Shown: positions 53,458 to 63,458 of the stretch, in pieces
Layout of the letters: every line of letters starts with the position of its first letter
How positions within the stretch are numbered: position 1 is the first letter of the stretch
Source of the DNA: Flavobacterium crocinum
GTDB taxonomy: Bacteria > Bacteroidota > Bacteroidia > Flavobacteriales > Flavobacteriaceae
Assembly: GCF_003122385.1 (NCBI RefSeq)
Contig: NZ_CP029255.1
Location: forward strand, 4,774,001 to 4,838,000
Reading direction: 5' to 3'
Length of the DNA stretch: 64,000 nucleotides
Program-made: the position numbers and the translations under genes
Notes under the pieces: generated by a model
The model's database searches: none
Told to the model about the DNA's origin: nothing
The model's input: the letters and a program-made list of their open reading frames with translations, nothing else

Positions 53458-55086
53458 ATGATTCGCCAAGCCATTATTGTCTCCTGTGGCTTTTTTATGA
53501 ATACCATATTGGCGCAGGAATTACCTAAAATTATTACTTCAAAAACAAACTATCTTCCTGATTTTAGTTATGCGGGCTATCATTTCGGCGAAAGCCAAAT
53601 ACCTGAAGTCACCGGAAAAATTATCAATGCAGCCGATTTTGGCGTGAAAACCGATGATCAGCTTGACGACTCAAAAGCTTTATTGAAAGCATTTAAAGCG
53701 GCTAATGCTGTTGAAGGAAATGTCATTTTGCAATTACCGAAAGGGAAAATTATTCTAAGCGATATTCTCTATATCGAAAGGAGTAATTTTGTTCTTCGCG
53801 GCGCCGGTTCTGATGAAAACGGAACTGAAATCTACTGTCCAAGACCGATGATGTATCTTAAAGATCCTGAATCTCTGGCAGAACTTCGTGAATATTTAAC
53901 CACTTTCGACAAAAGACAACGCGAATCTGAAAACAATGTCGATTTGCCTTTTTCTCAATATTCCTGGTCAGGAGGATTTATCTGGACACAGGTTCCGAGT
54001 GAACGCGTAAAATCTTATTTGGATAAATATGAACCTGAACCAAATGTTCTGGCGAAAGTCAGTTCTGGAAAAATGGGAGAATTTACCATCAATGTTTCTG
54101 ATGTTAAAAATCTGAAAGCTGGAGATATTGTTGAGTTACAATTATTCAACAAAGAAGGCGAAAACGGAGAAATCATCAAAGATTTATACCAAGGCGCTAA
54201 AGTAAAACCAGGATCACATCACTGGCAGTTTCCAAAACTTCCTATTGTCAGGCAACAAGTTGAAATTTTGAAGATTTCGGAATCAAAAATAACACTTAAA
54301 ACACCGTTGACTATTTCTATCAAACCGGTTTATCAGGCGCAATTGGTAGAATGGAAACATTTAAATGAAGTTGGAATCGAAAATCTCCGTTTCACTTTTC
54401 CTGACATTCCAAGAGTCGCACATCATGTTGAACCCGGAAATAATGGGATTTTCTTAACCCGTTTGTTTAATAGCTGGGTAAAAAACATCAAAATAACTAA
54501 CGCAGATAGCGCTATTTTAGCCGAAGAGGTTTCAAATGTAACCGTTCAGGATATTACAACCGATGGACCGCATTTAGCTCATTATACCGTAACTTTGGGC
54601 GGTGTTCATAATGTATTGGTCAAAAATTTAAAGATTTATAATAAAACAGTTCATCCTTTAAGTTTCAACACTTTTGCAACGAAAAACGTGTATCAGGATT
54701 GTGAAATTTTTACCGATGCGCTTTTAGATCAGCATTCTGGTGCCAATCATCAAAATTTATTTGATAATATTACAGTTCATATTACTCCGGATAAAAATAA
54801 CAGTTACTTTTTATTTGGCGGGGGCGGAGCGGAATACTGGAAACCTTCACACGGACCTTTCAGTACTTTTTGGAATCTAAATGTTCAGGTTAACAATCCC
54901 GATCTATCCAAATCGGTTTTATTATACGGAATGAAAGATGGCGCTTTTGCAAGAATCATCGGAGTTCATGGAAATACAAAATTTGAAATCAAATACGATG
55001 TTGATCCCTACATTGAGTTTTTAAATCAACCAATAGAAAAAATTTCGTCATTATACGATTACCAATTAAAAAAACGCTTAAAATAG
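53458..55086 (+). CDS. Secreted pectate-lyase-superfamily beta-helix protein (function open)
   Basis: The 542 residues have a signal peptide (IVSCGFFMNTILAQ). ADFGVKTDDQLDDSKALLKA near 60 marks the pectate-lyase-superfamily beta-helix start, followed by LQLPKGKIILSDILYIE, NFVLRGAGSDENGTEIY and a ladder of N/V/I coils (WVKNIKITNADSAILAE, VTVQDITTDGPHLAHYT). A DHSGAN-like LLDQHSGANHQNLFDN stretch and GPFSTFWNLNVQ near 465 recall DUF4955-type proteins. No standard GH28 or PL1/PL3 catalytic set is visible. Placed after uxuA and before the sensor, it probably acts on a pectic oligosaccharide. Confidence 0.75.
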   Translation: MIRQAIIVSCGFFMNTILAQELPKIITSKTNYLPDFSYAGYHFGESQIPEVTGKIINAADFGVKTDDQLDDSKALLKAFKAANAVEGNVILQLPKGKIILSDILYIERSNFVLRGAGSDENGTEIYCPRPMMYLKDPESLAELREYLTTFDKRQRESENNVDLPFSQYSWSGGFIWTQVPSERVKSYLDKYEPEPNVLAKVSSGKMGEFTINVSDVKNLKAGDIVELQLFNKEGENGEIIKDLYQGAKVKPGSHHWQFPKLPIVRQQVEILKISESKITLKTPLTISIKPVYQAQLVEWKHLNEVGIENLRFTFPDIPRVAHHVEPGNNGIFLTRLFNSWVKNIKITNADSAILAEEVSNVTVQDITTDGPHLAHYTVTLGGVHNVLVKNLKIYNKTVHPLSFNTFATKNVYQDCEIFTDALLDQHSGANHQNLFDNITVHITPDKNNSYFLFGGGGAEYWKPSHGPFSTFWNLNVQVNNPDLSKSVLLYGMKDGAFARIIGVHGNTKFEIKYDVDPYIEFLNQPIEKISSLYDYQLKKRLK

Positions 55087-55096
55087 CTCTAAATAT

Positions 55097-55247
55097 CTGC
55101 CACAGATTCCACAGATTATAAAGATTACTTTTCTATATGTTGAAAATTAGCCACGAATTCAACAATTTTCCGAATCAATTTATTCAATAATTCGTGAATT
55201 CGTGACTAACAAAAATCTTTTTAAATCCGTAAAATCTGTGGCAAAAA
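55097..55247. repeat. Nested inverted repeat, CCACAGATT family
   Basis: Outer GCCACAGATTCCACAGATTA pairs with CCGTAAAATCTGTGGC. Inner TTAGCCACGAATTCAACAA pairs with ATAATTCGTGAATTCGTGAC. The two families recur at 2257 (outer) and 21091 (inner). Confidence 0.75.
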
Positions 55248-55269
55248 ACTTCACTATAATTTAAACGCT

Positions 55270-58200
55270 ATGAAATATAAAGTAGCTCTTCTTACAATAG
55301 TATTTGTTTTCGGAAATCTATTTTCCCAAAATAAATTTCGCCTTAGAAATATCTCCACAACCGACGGACTTACGCAAAGTTCTGTTATTGCTATTCATCA
55401 GGACAAGTTTGGACAAATGTGGTTTGGTACCCGTGACGGTCTTAACAAATATGATGGCAGTCACTTTACGATTTATCGAAATGATGTTTCTGATAAATTT
55501 TCCATCAGCAATAATGATATTTTAGCAATTGAAGAAGACAAGTCAGGTAAAATTTGGGTTGGAACTTATAACGGATTAAACTGTTATGATCCGGTTTCAA
55601 ATAAATTTACGAGATACCTGCATACCAAGGTCAATCAGACAATTAGCAATAATGCTGTTTGGAGCATTCGGGAAATTGGAGGCGAAATGTGGTTTGGAAC
55701 TTCAAAAGGACTAACTATTTACAACAAAAAATCAGGATCATTTACATCCGTTTTTCATTCAGATGAAGATCCTTCAACAATTCCCAGTAATAATATTCAG
55801 AATATTTTAAGAACCAAAAAAGGTGAAATCTGGATTGGAACTACTAAAGGTCTGTGCAAACTCACAAATAGAAACGGAGCTAAACTTTCGTTTAAAAATT
55901 ATCCGCTCAATTCAGCTGATTTATTAAATGTACAATCGGTTATTGAAGATCAAAGCGGAAATTTATGGGTAGGAACAAAAAATAAAGGACTTTTAAAATT
56001 TGACTTAAAACAAAGGGCTTATACTTCTTTTTTAGAAGCCAGTAAATACCGTGAAATCAATACCGATATCCGATCGTTAGTTATTGATAAGCAAGGCTCT
56101 TTATGGGTTGGGGCTTACGATGGAATTTATATTTTAGGAAAAGATAAAAGTCTGCAAAAAATCAACAACAGCAATAACAGCATTGGAATCGACAAAGTAA
56201 AATCGGTTTTCATGGATAGAAAAGGCTCCATTTGGATTGGCTGCTATTACAAAGGCGTTAATCTTTGGGATGTTTCCAATGTCAATTTCTCAAACTACAA
56301 TCAGAACTCGAAAAAAATTCCGATGAGTTTTGACGTAGTCAGTTCCATAATTTCTGATAAAAACCATAATATCTATTTTGGAACCGAAGGCGGAGGTATT
56401 ACCATTTTCAATAAAAATACAGAGACAGTAAGTTATATCAACAGTAAAACCGGTCAAACGAATAAAAATGATATTAAAGCAATGTGTCTTTCCGATGATC
56501 ATATTTTGTGGATTGGAACTTTTTCTAAAGGATTATCTGCTTATAATACCATTTCAAAACGAATTGAAGATAATCGAATCACGCCTGATTTAAGTGAATT
56601 ATTAAGAGATACCGGAGTTTACTCACTTAAAACAGAAGGAAATATTCTATGGATTGGAACTTTCGGAAAAGGTTTGGTGCGCTACAATACAGTAGAAAAA
56701 ACCTTTGACATTATTGGAAATGACAATACAAAACCTGTTTTTCTGACCAATAATATCGTTCGAACCATTTTAGTGGACAAACAAAATTTCGTTTGGATTG
56801 GAACTCAAAACGGACTCAACCGTATTCCGCTAAAAAATTTCAATCCAAAAAAATATACCATTCAGCATTTCTTTTACAATCATGCTGCTTTATCAGGCGA
56901 TGATATTTTGACTTTATTTCAGGATTCAGAAAAAAAAATCTGGGTTGGAACTAAAGCAAAAGGACTTCATTATTTTGATGGAAAAAGATTCAATCATATT
57001 CATCTTCAAATTGGAAATACAGTTATTACCTCTATCCATTCTATTCTGCAGGATGATGATAAAAACTTATGGATTAGTACCAATCAGGGAATTATCAAAT
57101 ACAACACAACAAGAAAAGCAATAGTAATTTACGATCAAAAAGACGGACTGGCAAGTAATGAATTCAATGATAATTCAGCTTTAAAACTATCTTCAAATCA
57201 ATTTTATTTCGGAAGTCCATCCGGAGCAACGTTTTTTGATGCAACAAAGATTTCCTTGAACAATTATGCTCCACAAGTTTTAATTACCGATTTAAAAATC
57301 AAAAACGAAACAATACATGCTGATGACAAAGATGGCATTTTAGAAAAAAACATTGGCTTTACCCAAACCATAACACTGGATTATGATAAAGCTAATTTTA
57401 CGATCAACTTTGCTATTCCAAATTATATCCGATCTAAAAACAATCAATACAGTTATCGTTTGACCGGATTAGAAAACAACTGGACAACAACAAAAAATAC
57501 CGAAGCCAGTTTTGCCATTCAAAATCCCGGAACTTATACTTTTGAAGTTCGCGGCGCCAATAATGACGGAGTATGGAATCAGAAACCGACAACTTTAACA
57601 GTAATCGTTAATCCTGCTCCCTGGCGTAGTATATGGGCATTTTTGCTATACGGAATTGTTATCGGTTTAGGATTATACGGTTTGATCTGGATTATGAAAT
57701 CAAAAGCCAGACTAAAACAAAAACTGGAACTCGAATATCTGGAAACTAAACGTATTGAAGAAAACAACAAATTAAAACTGGATTTCTTTACGAATATCTC
57801 ACACGAATTCAGAACACCATTAACTTTAATTCTGGGGCCTTTACAGCAGATTTTGGCAGATTATAACGGAACAAATGAAATGTACAAAAAGCTTTTAGTT
57901 ATTGAAGGCAGCGCTAATCATTTATTAGGTTTAATTAATCGTTTAATGGATTTTAGAAAACTCGAAAATCATCAGGTTGCACTGGAATCGGCAAACGGAA
58001 ATATCGTAAAATTTACCAAAGAAATTTATTTATCATTTATTGAATATGCCAAAGATGGCGGTTACGATTATACATTTGAAACTTCTGACGATGAGATTCT
58101 GGTTTATTATGACCGATACAAACTCGAACGTGTATTTTATAATTTGATTTCGAATGCTTTTAGATATACACCAAAAGGCGGTACAATCAATATTAAAATC

Positions 58201-59361
58201 AATCACGATCAGGAAAACCTTTTTATAGCGGTTGAAGATTCAGGAGTGGGAATCGCCGAAGAACATATCGATAAAATATTTGATTTGTTTTTTGAAGTAC
58301 CAACACATAATCAGGTTCAGAAAAACTATAATAAAGGAACCGGAATTGGGCTTTCGATTGTAAAAAACATTGTAAAACTCCACAAAGGTTCTATTGATGT
58401 GACCAATAAACCAACAGGAGGCGTTATTTTTAAAGTAACACTGCCTCTGGGACGCGAACATCTTTCTGACAGCGAAATTATTACCGATTTTAGAATCAGT
58501 GATGATATTGAGCAATACGCGGCGCAGTTAGAACCTTCTGAAATTATTGAAAATGAAGACATCGAAGATTTAATTGTCAACGAAGAAAAACAAACCATCC
58601 TTCTTGTTGAAGATCATAAAGTATTGAGAAAGTTTATGAAAAACCTGCTCAAAAAAGATTACAATATTATTGAAGCCGAAAACGGAAAAATTGCCTTTGA
58701 GAAAGCTTTAAAATATGTTCCGAATTTGATTATCAGCGACGTAATAATGCCTGAAATGGTAGGAACAGAATTGTGTTCAAAAATCAAAGAGAATTTAAAA
58801 ACCAGTCATATTCCTGTAATTCTTTTAACTTCCAGATCGTCATTAGTCTATAAATTTGAAGGATTGGAAAGTGGTGCCGATGATTACATCAGTAAACCAT
58901 TCAATTTAATGGAATTCAGACTTCGTGTTAAAAATCTACTAAACACAACCGAACGTCTAAGAATCAAATTTTCGAGCGAAGACAGTTTTATACCATCAGA
59001 AATTACAGTCTCTTCACTGGATGAAGAATTATTGAAAAAAGCGTTTAAAATCGTTGAAGAAAATATTTCAAACGAACAATTTGATATTCCGTTTTTCTGT
59101 TCCGAATTGGGTGTCAGCCGAACCATGCTATTTTTGAAAATTAAAGCCTGGACGAATTGTACACCAAATGAATTTATTCATGAAATTAGACTGAAACGTG
59201 CAACTCAATTATTGGAACAAAATAAACTGACCGTATCTGAAATAAGCTATAAAGTTGGTTTTAACAACCCTAAATATTTCAGTAAATGCTTTCAGAAAAA
59301 ATACGGTGAGACACCATCTCAATATGCAGACAAATTCTATAAATCTTCTGCTACAATTTAA
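55270..59361 (+). CDS. Hybrid two-component system (HTCS) polysaccharide sensor/regulator
   Basis: The 1363 residues start with a signal sequence. Two-component-propeller repeats follow (MWFGTRDGLNKYDG, IWVGTYNGLNCYDP, LWVGTKNKGLLKFD and more, to about residue 660), then a Y_Y_Y domain (YSYRLTGLENNW), a membrane helix near 788-808, a histidine kinase with His845 in NISHEFRTPLTLIL, an ATPase (GTGIGLSIVKNI), a receiver with Asp1157 in LIISDVIMPEM, and a C-terminal AraC helix-turn-helix (KATQLLEQNK-type region, VGFNNPKYFSKCFQKKYG). It binds a glycan fragment in the periplasm and activates nearby polysaccharide genes in one polypeptide. Genes for GH88 and GH2 follow directly, and a terminator lies 23 bp after it. 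Confidence 0.96.
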   Translation: MKYKVALLTIVFVFGNLFSQNKFRLRNISTTDGLTQSSVIAIHQDKFGQMWFGTRDGLNKYDGSHFTIYRNDVSDKFSISNNDILAIEEDKSGKIWVGTYNGLNCYDPVSNKFTRYLHTKVNQTISNNAVWSIREIGGEMWFGTSKGLTIYNKKSGSFTSVFHSDEDPSTIPSNNIQNILRTKKGEIWIGTTKGLCKLTNRNGAKLSFKNYPLNSADLLNVQSVIEDQSGNLWVGTKNKGLLKFDLKQRAYTSFLEASKYREINTDIRSLVIDKQGSLWVGAYDGIYILGKDKSLQKINNSNNSIGIDKVKSVFMDRKGSIWIGCYYKGVNLWDVSNVNFSNYNQNSKKIPMSFDVVSSIISDKNHNIYFGTEGGGITIFNKNTETVSYINSKTGQTNKNDIKAMCLSDDHILWIGTFSKGLSAYNTISKRIEDNRITPDLSELLRDTGVYSLKTEGNILWIGTFGKGLVRYNTVEKTFDIIGNDNTKPVFLTNNIVRTILVDKQNFVWIGTQNGLNRIPLKNFNPKKYTIQHFFYNHAALSGDDILTLFQDSEKKIWVGTKAKGLHYFDGKRFNHIHLQIGNTVITSIHSILQDDDKNLWISTNQGIIKYNTTRKAIVIYDQKDGLASNEFNDNSALKLSSNQFYFGSPSGATFFDATKISLNNYAPQVLITDLKIKNETIHADDKDGILEKNIGFTQTITLDYDKANFTINFAIPNYIRSKNNQYSYRLTGLENNWTTTKNTEASFAIQNPGTYTFEVRGANNDGVWNQKPTTLTVIVNPAPWRSIWAFLLYGIVIGLGLYGLIWIMKSKARLKQKLELEYLETKRIEENNKLKLDFFTNISHEFRTPLTLILGPLQQILADYNGTNEMYKKLLVIEGSANHLLGLINRLMDFRKLENHQVALESANGNIVKFTKEIYLSFIEYAKDGGYDYTFETSDDEILVYYDRYKLERVFYNLISNAFRYTPKGGTINIKINHDQENLFIAVEDSGVGIAEEHIDKIFDLFFEVPTHNQVQKNYNKGTGIGLSIVKNIVKLHKGSIDVTNKPTGGVIFKVTLPLGREHLSDSEIITDFRISDDIEQYAAQLEPSEIIENEDIEDLIVNEEKQTILLVEDHKVLRKFMKNLLKKDYNIIEAENGKIAFEKALKYVPNLIISDVIMPEMVGTELCSKIKENLKTSHIPVILLTSRSSLVYKFEGLESGADDYISKPFNLMEFRLRVKNLLNTTERLRIKFSSEDSFIPSEITVSSLDEELLKKAFKIVEENISNEQFDIPFFCSELGVSRTMLFLKIKAWTNCTPNEFIHEIRLKRATQLLEQNKLTVSEISYKVGFNNPKYFSKCFQKKYGETPSQYADKFYKSSATI

Positions 59362-59383
59362 AAAACCATTGTTTTAAAGGCTT

Positions 59384-59419
59384 AAAAAAGGGTATCTGTA
59401 TTTTTAGATACCCTTTTTT
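59384..59419 (+). terminator. Rho-independent terminator after HTCS gene
   Basis: AAAAAAGGGTATCT pairs with AGATACCCTTTTTT, with a short loop and T run. Confidence 0.92.
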
Positions 59420-59456
59420 GTATTTCTATATCGTTTTCGGCTTCTACATTTGCGAT

Positions 59457-59549
59457 ATGAAAATCAAAAAAACAAACTTCCTGTTATTGCAGATTCTATT
59501 TGTCATTCTCATAATCGGAATGAGTTTATTGCTTTTCTACTTTACCTAA
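59457..59549 (+). CDS. Possible 30-residue single-helix membrane peptide
   Basis: ATG at 59457 to TAA at 59549 encodes MKIKKTNFLLLQILFVILII followed by GMSLLLFYFT, a basic start and one hydrophobic helix. TACATTTG (59445-59452) just upstream matches TAnnTTTG, which would start transcription at about the ATG; that element may instead serve the GH88 operon with a long leader. A further 17-codon ORF lies at 59577. The rest of the 59362-59688 gap has no gene. It could be a real small protein or a relic of a deleted gene. Confidence 0.35.
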   Translation: MKIKKTNFLLLQILFVILIIGMSLLLFYFT

Positions 59550-59688
59550 ACTTATTAACCTTAAACCTAAAAATCAATGTTTACAACCGTAAAAAAAACC
59601 AATTTAAATCAGCTTTTTTCTGATAGCTAATTCATCCAGTTCACAACTAAAATTTAGTCCCGATACTAAAAAAATATATTATTTAAAT

Positions 59689-60870
59689 ATGAAGAATGTT
59701 AGTTTCATTTCTCTGGTTCTTGGGTTTGCATCGCTGGCAACAGCATGCAAATCCGGAATTAATTCTCAAACAAAAAATCCACTATCAGTAAATAATCTGC
59801 TGGATACACGTTACAAAATGCTGTTGGATTATCCGGTTGATTCTATGTCGATGCCAAGAAGTATGAACATCAAAACCAATGAAATCCGTAAAGTTCCGTC
59901 AAAAGACTGGACAAGCGGTTTTTTTGCCGGAAACCTTTGGCAGTTATACCGATTGACGGGAGATTCAAAATTCAAAGAACAAGCTGAAAAATGGACTGCT
60001 TTCAGCCGAAAAGAAAGTTACAATAAGAATTCACACGACATCGGTTTTAAAGTATTTTGCAGTTTTGGAGAAGCCCTGAAAGTAGAAAACAAAAAAGAAT
60101 ATGAAGCTGTAATTATTAAAGGCGCAGAAACTTTATGCAAAAGATTTGATCCAAAAGTAGGTTCAATTCGCTCCTGGGATTTCAATAAAGAAATCTGGGA
60201 TTATCCGGTAATCATTGACAACATGATGAATTTAGAATTGCTTTTTGAAGCTTCTAAATTATCCGGAAATCCAAAATACCGAAACACTGCCATTCAGCAC
60301 GCCAATACGACATTGAAAAACCAATTCAGAGAAGATAACAGTTGTTATCATGTCATCGATTATGACCCTGTTTCAGGAAAAGTTAGAAAAAAAACCACGC
60401 TTCAGGGTTATAATGATGATTCTGTTTGGGCTCGAGGTCAGGCTTGGGCGGTTTACGGTTTTACAATGGCGTATCGTTATACCAAAGACGAAGCTTTTAT
60501 AAAACAAGCCGAAGCTACTGCCCTTTTCTTTATGGCAAATAAAAACCTGCCGGAAGACGGAATTCCATATTGGGATTTAAAAGATCCTAGCATTCCAAAT
60601 TCGGCACGTGATGTATCTGCTGCAATGGTCATGGCTTCTGCCTTATACGAGTTGTACGGATATACTAAAAAAGATAATTATCTGGCTTTCGCCGATAAAA
60701 TGATGAATTCCGTTCAAAGTAAAAACTACATTTTAGATTCTAACATTAAGGCTCCATTTCTCTTTGATCACAGCACAGGAAACTGGCCAAAACAAGATGA
60801 AATTGATGAACCAATAATCTATGCTGATTATTATTTTCTAGAAGCTTTATTAAGAAAAAAAGCCTTATAA
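59689..60870 (+). CDS. GH88 unsaturated glucuronyl/galacturonyl hydrolase, lipoprotein
   Basis: The 393 residues have a lipobox (LATAC, Cys20) and GH88 motifs: KDWTSGFFAGNLW near 74, SHDIGF with Asp117, and IIDNMMNLEL with Asp177. The spacing of 60 fits the two catalytic aspartates of the family. YNDDSVWARGQAWAVYG near 245 is also typical. It removes 4-deoxy-hexenuronic acid from the non-reducing end of lyase products by hydrating the vinyl ether, consistent with the PL10 lyase at 7128. It is 4 bp upstream of the GH2 gene. Confidence 0.92.
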   Translation: MKNVSFISLVLGFASLATACKSGINSQTKNPLSVNNLLDTRYKMLLDYPVDSMSMPRSMNIKTNEIRKVPSKDWTSGFFAGNLWQLYRLTGDSKFKEQAEKWTAFSRKESYNKNSHDIGFKVFCSFGEALKVENKKEYEAVIIKGAETLCKRFDPKVGSIRSWDFNKEIWDYPVIIDNMMNLELLFEASKLSGNPKYRNTAIQHANTTLKNQFREDNSCYHVIDYDPVSGKVRKKTTLQGYNDDSVWARGQAWAVYGFTMAYRYTKDEAFIKQAEATALFFMANKNLPEDGIPYWDLKDPSIPNSARDVSAAMVMASALYELYGYTKKDNYLAFADKMMNSVQSKNYILDSNIKAPFLFDHSTGNWPKQDEIDEPIIYADYYFLEALLRKKAL

Positions 60871-60874
60871 TCTT

Positions 60875-63283
60875 ATGAAAAAACGACATTACAATACATT
60901 TTCAATTTTTGCGCTTTTTGTTTTGTTTCAAATTTGTCTGAGCAGTTTTGCTCAGACAAAAAGGAACATTAATGACAATTGGCTTTATTTAGAAAATGAT
61001 ACCCCAAATTTAAATGAAGCACAAAAAGCGTCCAACTGGACTTCTTTAAACTTACCTCATACCTGGAACGCCGAAGACGCAACCGATTTATACCCCGGTT
61101 ATCGTCGTGATGCAAGCTGGTATCAAAAAAAATTAAATATTCCGCAGATCGACAAAAACAGTGTTTATTCTTTATACTTTGAAGGATCAAATGTGACTAC
61201 AAAAGTATATGTTAACGGAAAAGAAGCGGGAAGCCATATTGGCGGTTATATTGGTTTTTCTATTGATATTACCAACTTCATCAAAGAAGGAAACAATGAC
61301 ATTTTTGTTCGTGTAGACAATAGCTACGATATCGAAATTATTCCGTCTCAAAAAAGTGATTTCTTTATTTACGGAGGCATTACACGCGATGTATGGTTGA
61401 TTTCACAATACAAAAATCATATTGATGACGTAAAGATAACAACACCAGAAGTTTCAGCTAAAAAAGCTTCTGTACAGATTGTTTCTTCATTTGTAAATTC
61501 AGATAATTCAAAAGATTTGTCGTTAACGGTTACGCTTTCAAATCCGAAAGGAAAAAAAGTAGTCAGCAAAACCATTCCTGTTTCAGCTAAAACTTCAACA
61601 ATTACTTTTGAAAACATCAAAAATCCTGAGCTTTGGTATACTGATAATCCAAACTTGTACAAACTGACAGCTGTTTTATCAGAAAAAAATCAAATCCGAG
61701 ACAGTGTTTCTGAAAAAGTAGGCTTCAGATGGTTTGAATTTAAAGATCATGGGCCATTTTACCTTAACGGAAAACGTCTGCTTATTCGAGGAACTCATCG
61801 CCATGAAGAACAAGCCGGAGTTGGCGCTGCGATGAGCAACGAACAGCATTGGGCTGATATGAAATCAATTAAAGAAATGGGTGCTAATTTTGTCCGTTTA
61901 GCGCATTATCCTCAGGATCCTGAAGTTTATAAAGCCTGTGATGAACTTGGTCTTTTGGTTTGGGATGAATTGCCGTGGTGCCGAGGCGGTATTGGAAATG
62001 AGGTTTGGAAAACCAATACCAAAAACATGCTGGAAGAAATCATCAATCAGAATTACAATCATCCGAGTATTGTTATCTGGTCTTTAGGAAACGAAATCAA
62101 CTGGCTTCCTGATTTTCCTGATGGAGATAATGATAAAAGAACCAATGCTTTCTTAACCGAATTAAATGATTTGGCGCATAAATTGGATCCAACCCGAAAA
62201 ACGGCTATCAGAAAATATTATGAAGGTTCTCATATTGTAGATGTATTCTCTCCTTCTATCTGGTCTGGATGGTATTCCGGAAGTTATAAAAGCTATCAAA
62301 AAGCAATTAACACTTATAAAAAAGAATACAAACATTTTATTCATGCTGAATATGGCGGTGACAGTCACGTAGGTCGTCACAGCGAAAACCCTGTTACAGG
62401 GGAAAATGTGATAAAAGCAGAAGGCTGGGAAGAAGCTATTGTTCAGACTAAAGTGGCTAATATTGCCCAAATTGGAGACTGGAGTGAGAATTACATCGTG
62501 GATTTATTTGACTGGCATTTGCATGTATCTGAAAATGATCCAGAGTTTGTGGGTAATATACAATGGGCATTCAAGGATTTTGCAACGCCTTTACGTCCGG
62601 AAGATGATATTCCGTACATGAATCAAAAAGGACTTACAGATCGAAATGGAATTCCGAAAGATGCGTATTATGTATTTAAAAGTTATTGGGCAAAAGAACC
62701 TTTCACTTACATAGAATCACATACCTGGACAGAACGTCAGGGTCCTGAAAATATCCCAAGAACTATCAGCGTTTTCAGTAACTGCGAGAAAGTAACTTTA
62801 TTTCATGACGGAAAATCATTGGGCGAAAAACAACGCAATCTTTCTCTATATCCAGCCAATGGCTTAACCTGGGATGTTACCTTCAAAAAAGGAGAAAATA
62901 TTCTTCTTGCGATTGGCAAAAATAAAGATGGAAAAACCGTTTCAGATACTTTAAAAGTGAATTATCGTTTTAATAAAAATGATACCGCTTCTTCCCTGCA
63001 ATTATCTGCAGAGAAACTGAAAAATGGAAATTTTTTAGTAACAGCTATTGCGATTGACAATAACAATTTACGTTGTCTGGATTACGAAGAAAGTGTCTAT
63101 TTTCAATGTTTAAAAGGTGGAAAAACATTAAAAAATCAAGGAACGCCAACTGGAAGCGAATCCATCAGAATGGCAAATGGAAAAGCATCTATAGAAGTGA
63201 TTCCTGATGGCTCAGGAAAGCCAATTGAAATGACAGCACTCAATCAAAGTTTCAAAGGGGAATATTTGAAGGTTGAACCTTGA
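60875..63283 (+). CDS. Secreted GH2 beta-galactosidase/glucuronidase-family hydrolase
   Basis: The 802-residue protein has a signal peptide (FALFVLFQICLSSFAQ). The GH2 sugar-binding jelly roll (NLPHTWNAEDATDLYPGYRR near 57; VTTKVYVNGKEAGSHIGGY near 105) comes first, then the barrel with RGTHRHEEQAGVGAAMS, MGANFVRLAHYP and LVWDELPWC. SLGNEINW follows with acid/base Glu407, and HAEYGGD with nucleophile Glu492. It removes a terminal beta-linked galactose or uronic acid. Coupled closely to the GH88 gene, it probably trims pectic side chains. The exact sugar is not fixed by sequence. Confidence 0.9.
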   Translation: MKKRHYNTFSIFALFVLFQICLSSFAQTKRNINDNWLYLENDTPNLNEAQKASNWTSLNLPHTWNAEDATDLYPGYRRDASWYQKKLNIPQIDKNSVYSLYFEGSNVTTKVYVNGKEAGSHIGGYIGFSIDITNFIKEGNNDIFVRVDNSYDIEIIPSQKSDFFIYGGITRDVWLISQYKNHIDDVKITTPEVSAKKASVQIVSSFVNSDNSKDLSLTVTLSNPKGKKVVSKTIPVSAKTSTITFENIKNPELWYTDNPNLYKLTAVLSEKNQIRDSVSEKVGFRWFEFKDHGPFYLNGKRLLIRGTHRHEEQAGVGAAMSNEQHWADMKSIKEMGANFVRLAHYPQDPEVYKACDELGLLVWDELPWCRGGIGNEVWKTNTKNMLEEIINQNYNHPSIVIWSLGNEINWLPDFPDGDNDKRTNAFLTELNDLAHKLDPTRKTAIRKYYEGSHIVDVFSPSIWSGWYSGSYKSYQKAINTYKKEYKHFIHAEYGGDSHVGRHSENPVTGENVIKAEGWEEAIVQTKVANIAQIGDWSENYIVDLFDWHLHVSENDPEFVGNIQWAFKDFATPLRPEDDIPYMNQKGLTDRNGIPKDAYYVFKSYWAKEPFTYIESHTWTERQGPENIPRTISVFSNCEKVTLFHDGKSLGEKQRNLSLYPANGLTWDVTFKKGENILLAIGKNKDGKTVSDTLKVNYRFNKNDTASSLQLSAEKLKNGNFLVTAIAIDNNNLRCLDYEESVYFQCLKGGKTLKNQGTPTGSESIRMANGKASIEVIPDGSGKPIEMTALNQSFKGEYLKVEP

Positions 63284-63285
63284 TA

Positions 63286-63422
63286 AATTTAACCGCAAGG
63301 TTCGCAAAAGTTTACGCAAAGTTCGCAAATTATTCATGCTTTGCATTTTAGCAGTTTTGCGAGAATAAAAATAGAAAGTCTTAGCGAACCTTGCGTAAAA
63401 CCTTGCGCCCTTTGCGGTTAAG
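63286..63422. repeat. Inverted repeat, CCGCAAGG...CTTTGCGG family
   Basis: AACCGCAAGGTTCGCAAAAG and CGCAAAGTTCGCAAA pair with AGCGAACCTTGCGTAAAACC and CCCTTTGCGGTTAA. Same family as 44156 and the inner part of 32035. Confidence 0.8.
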
Positions 63423-63458
63423 CCTCATGCACAATTACAAAAACAAATTAATACAAAA

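Noticed and set aside
62162..62470. 102-residue minus-strand ORF
   Set aside because: It is antisense to the catalytic part of the GH2 gene and has no independent support.
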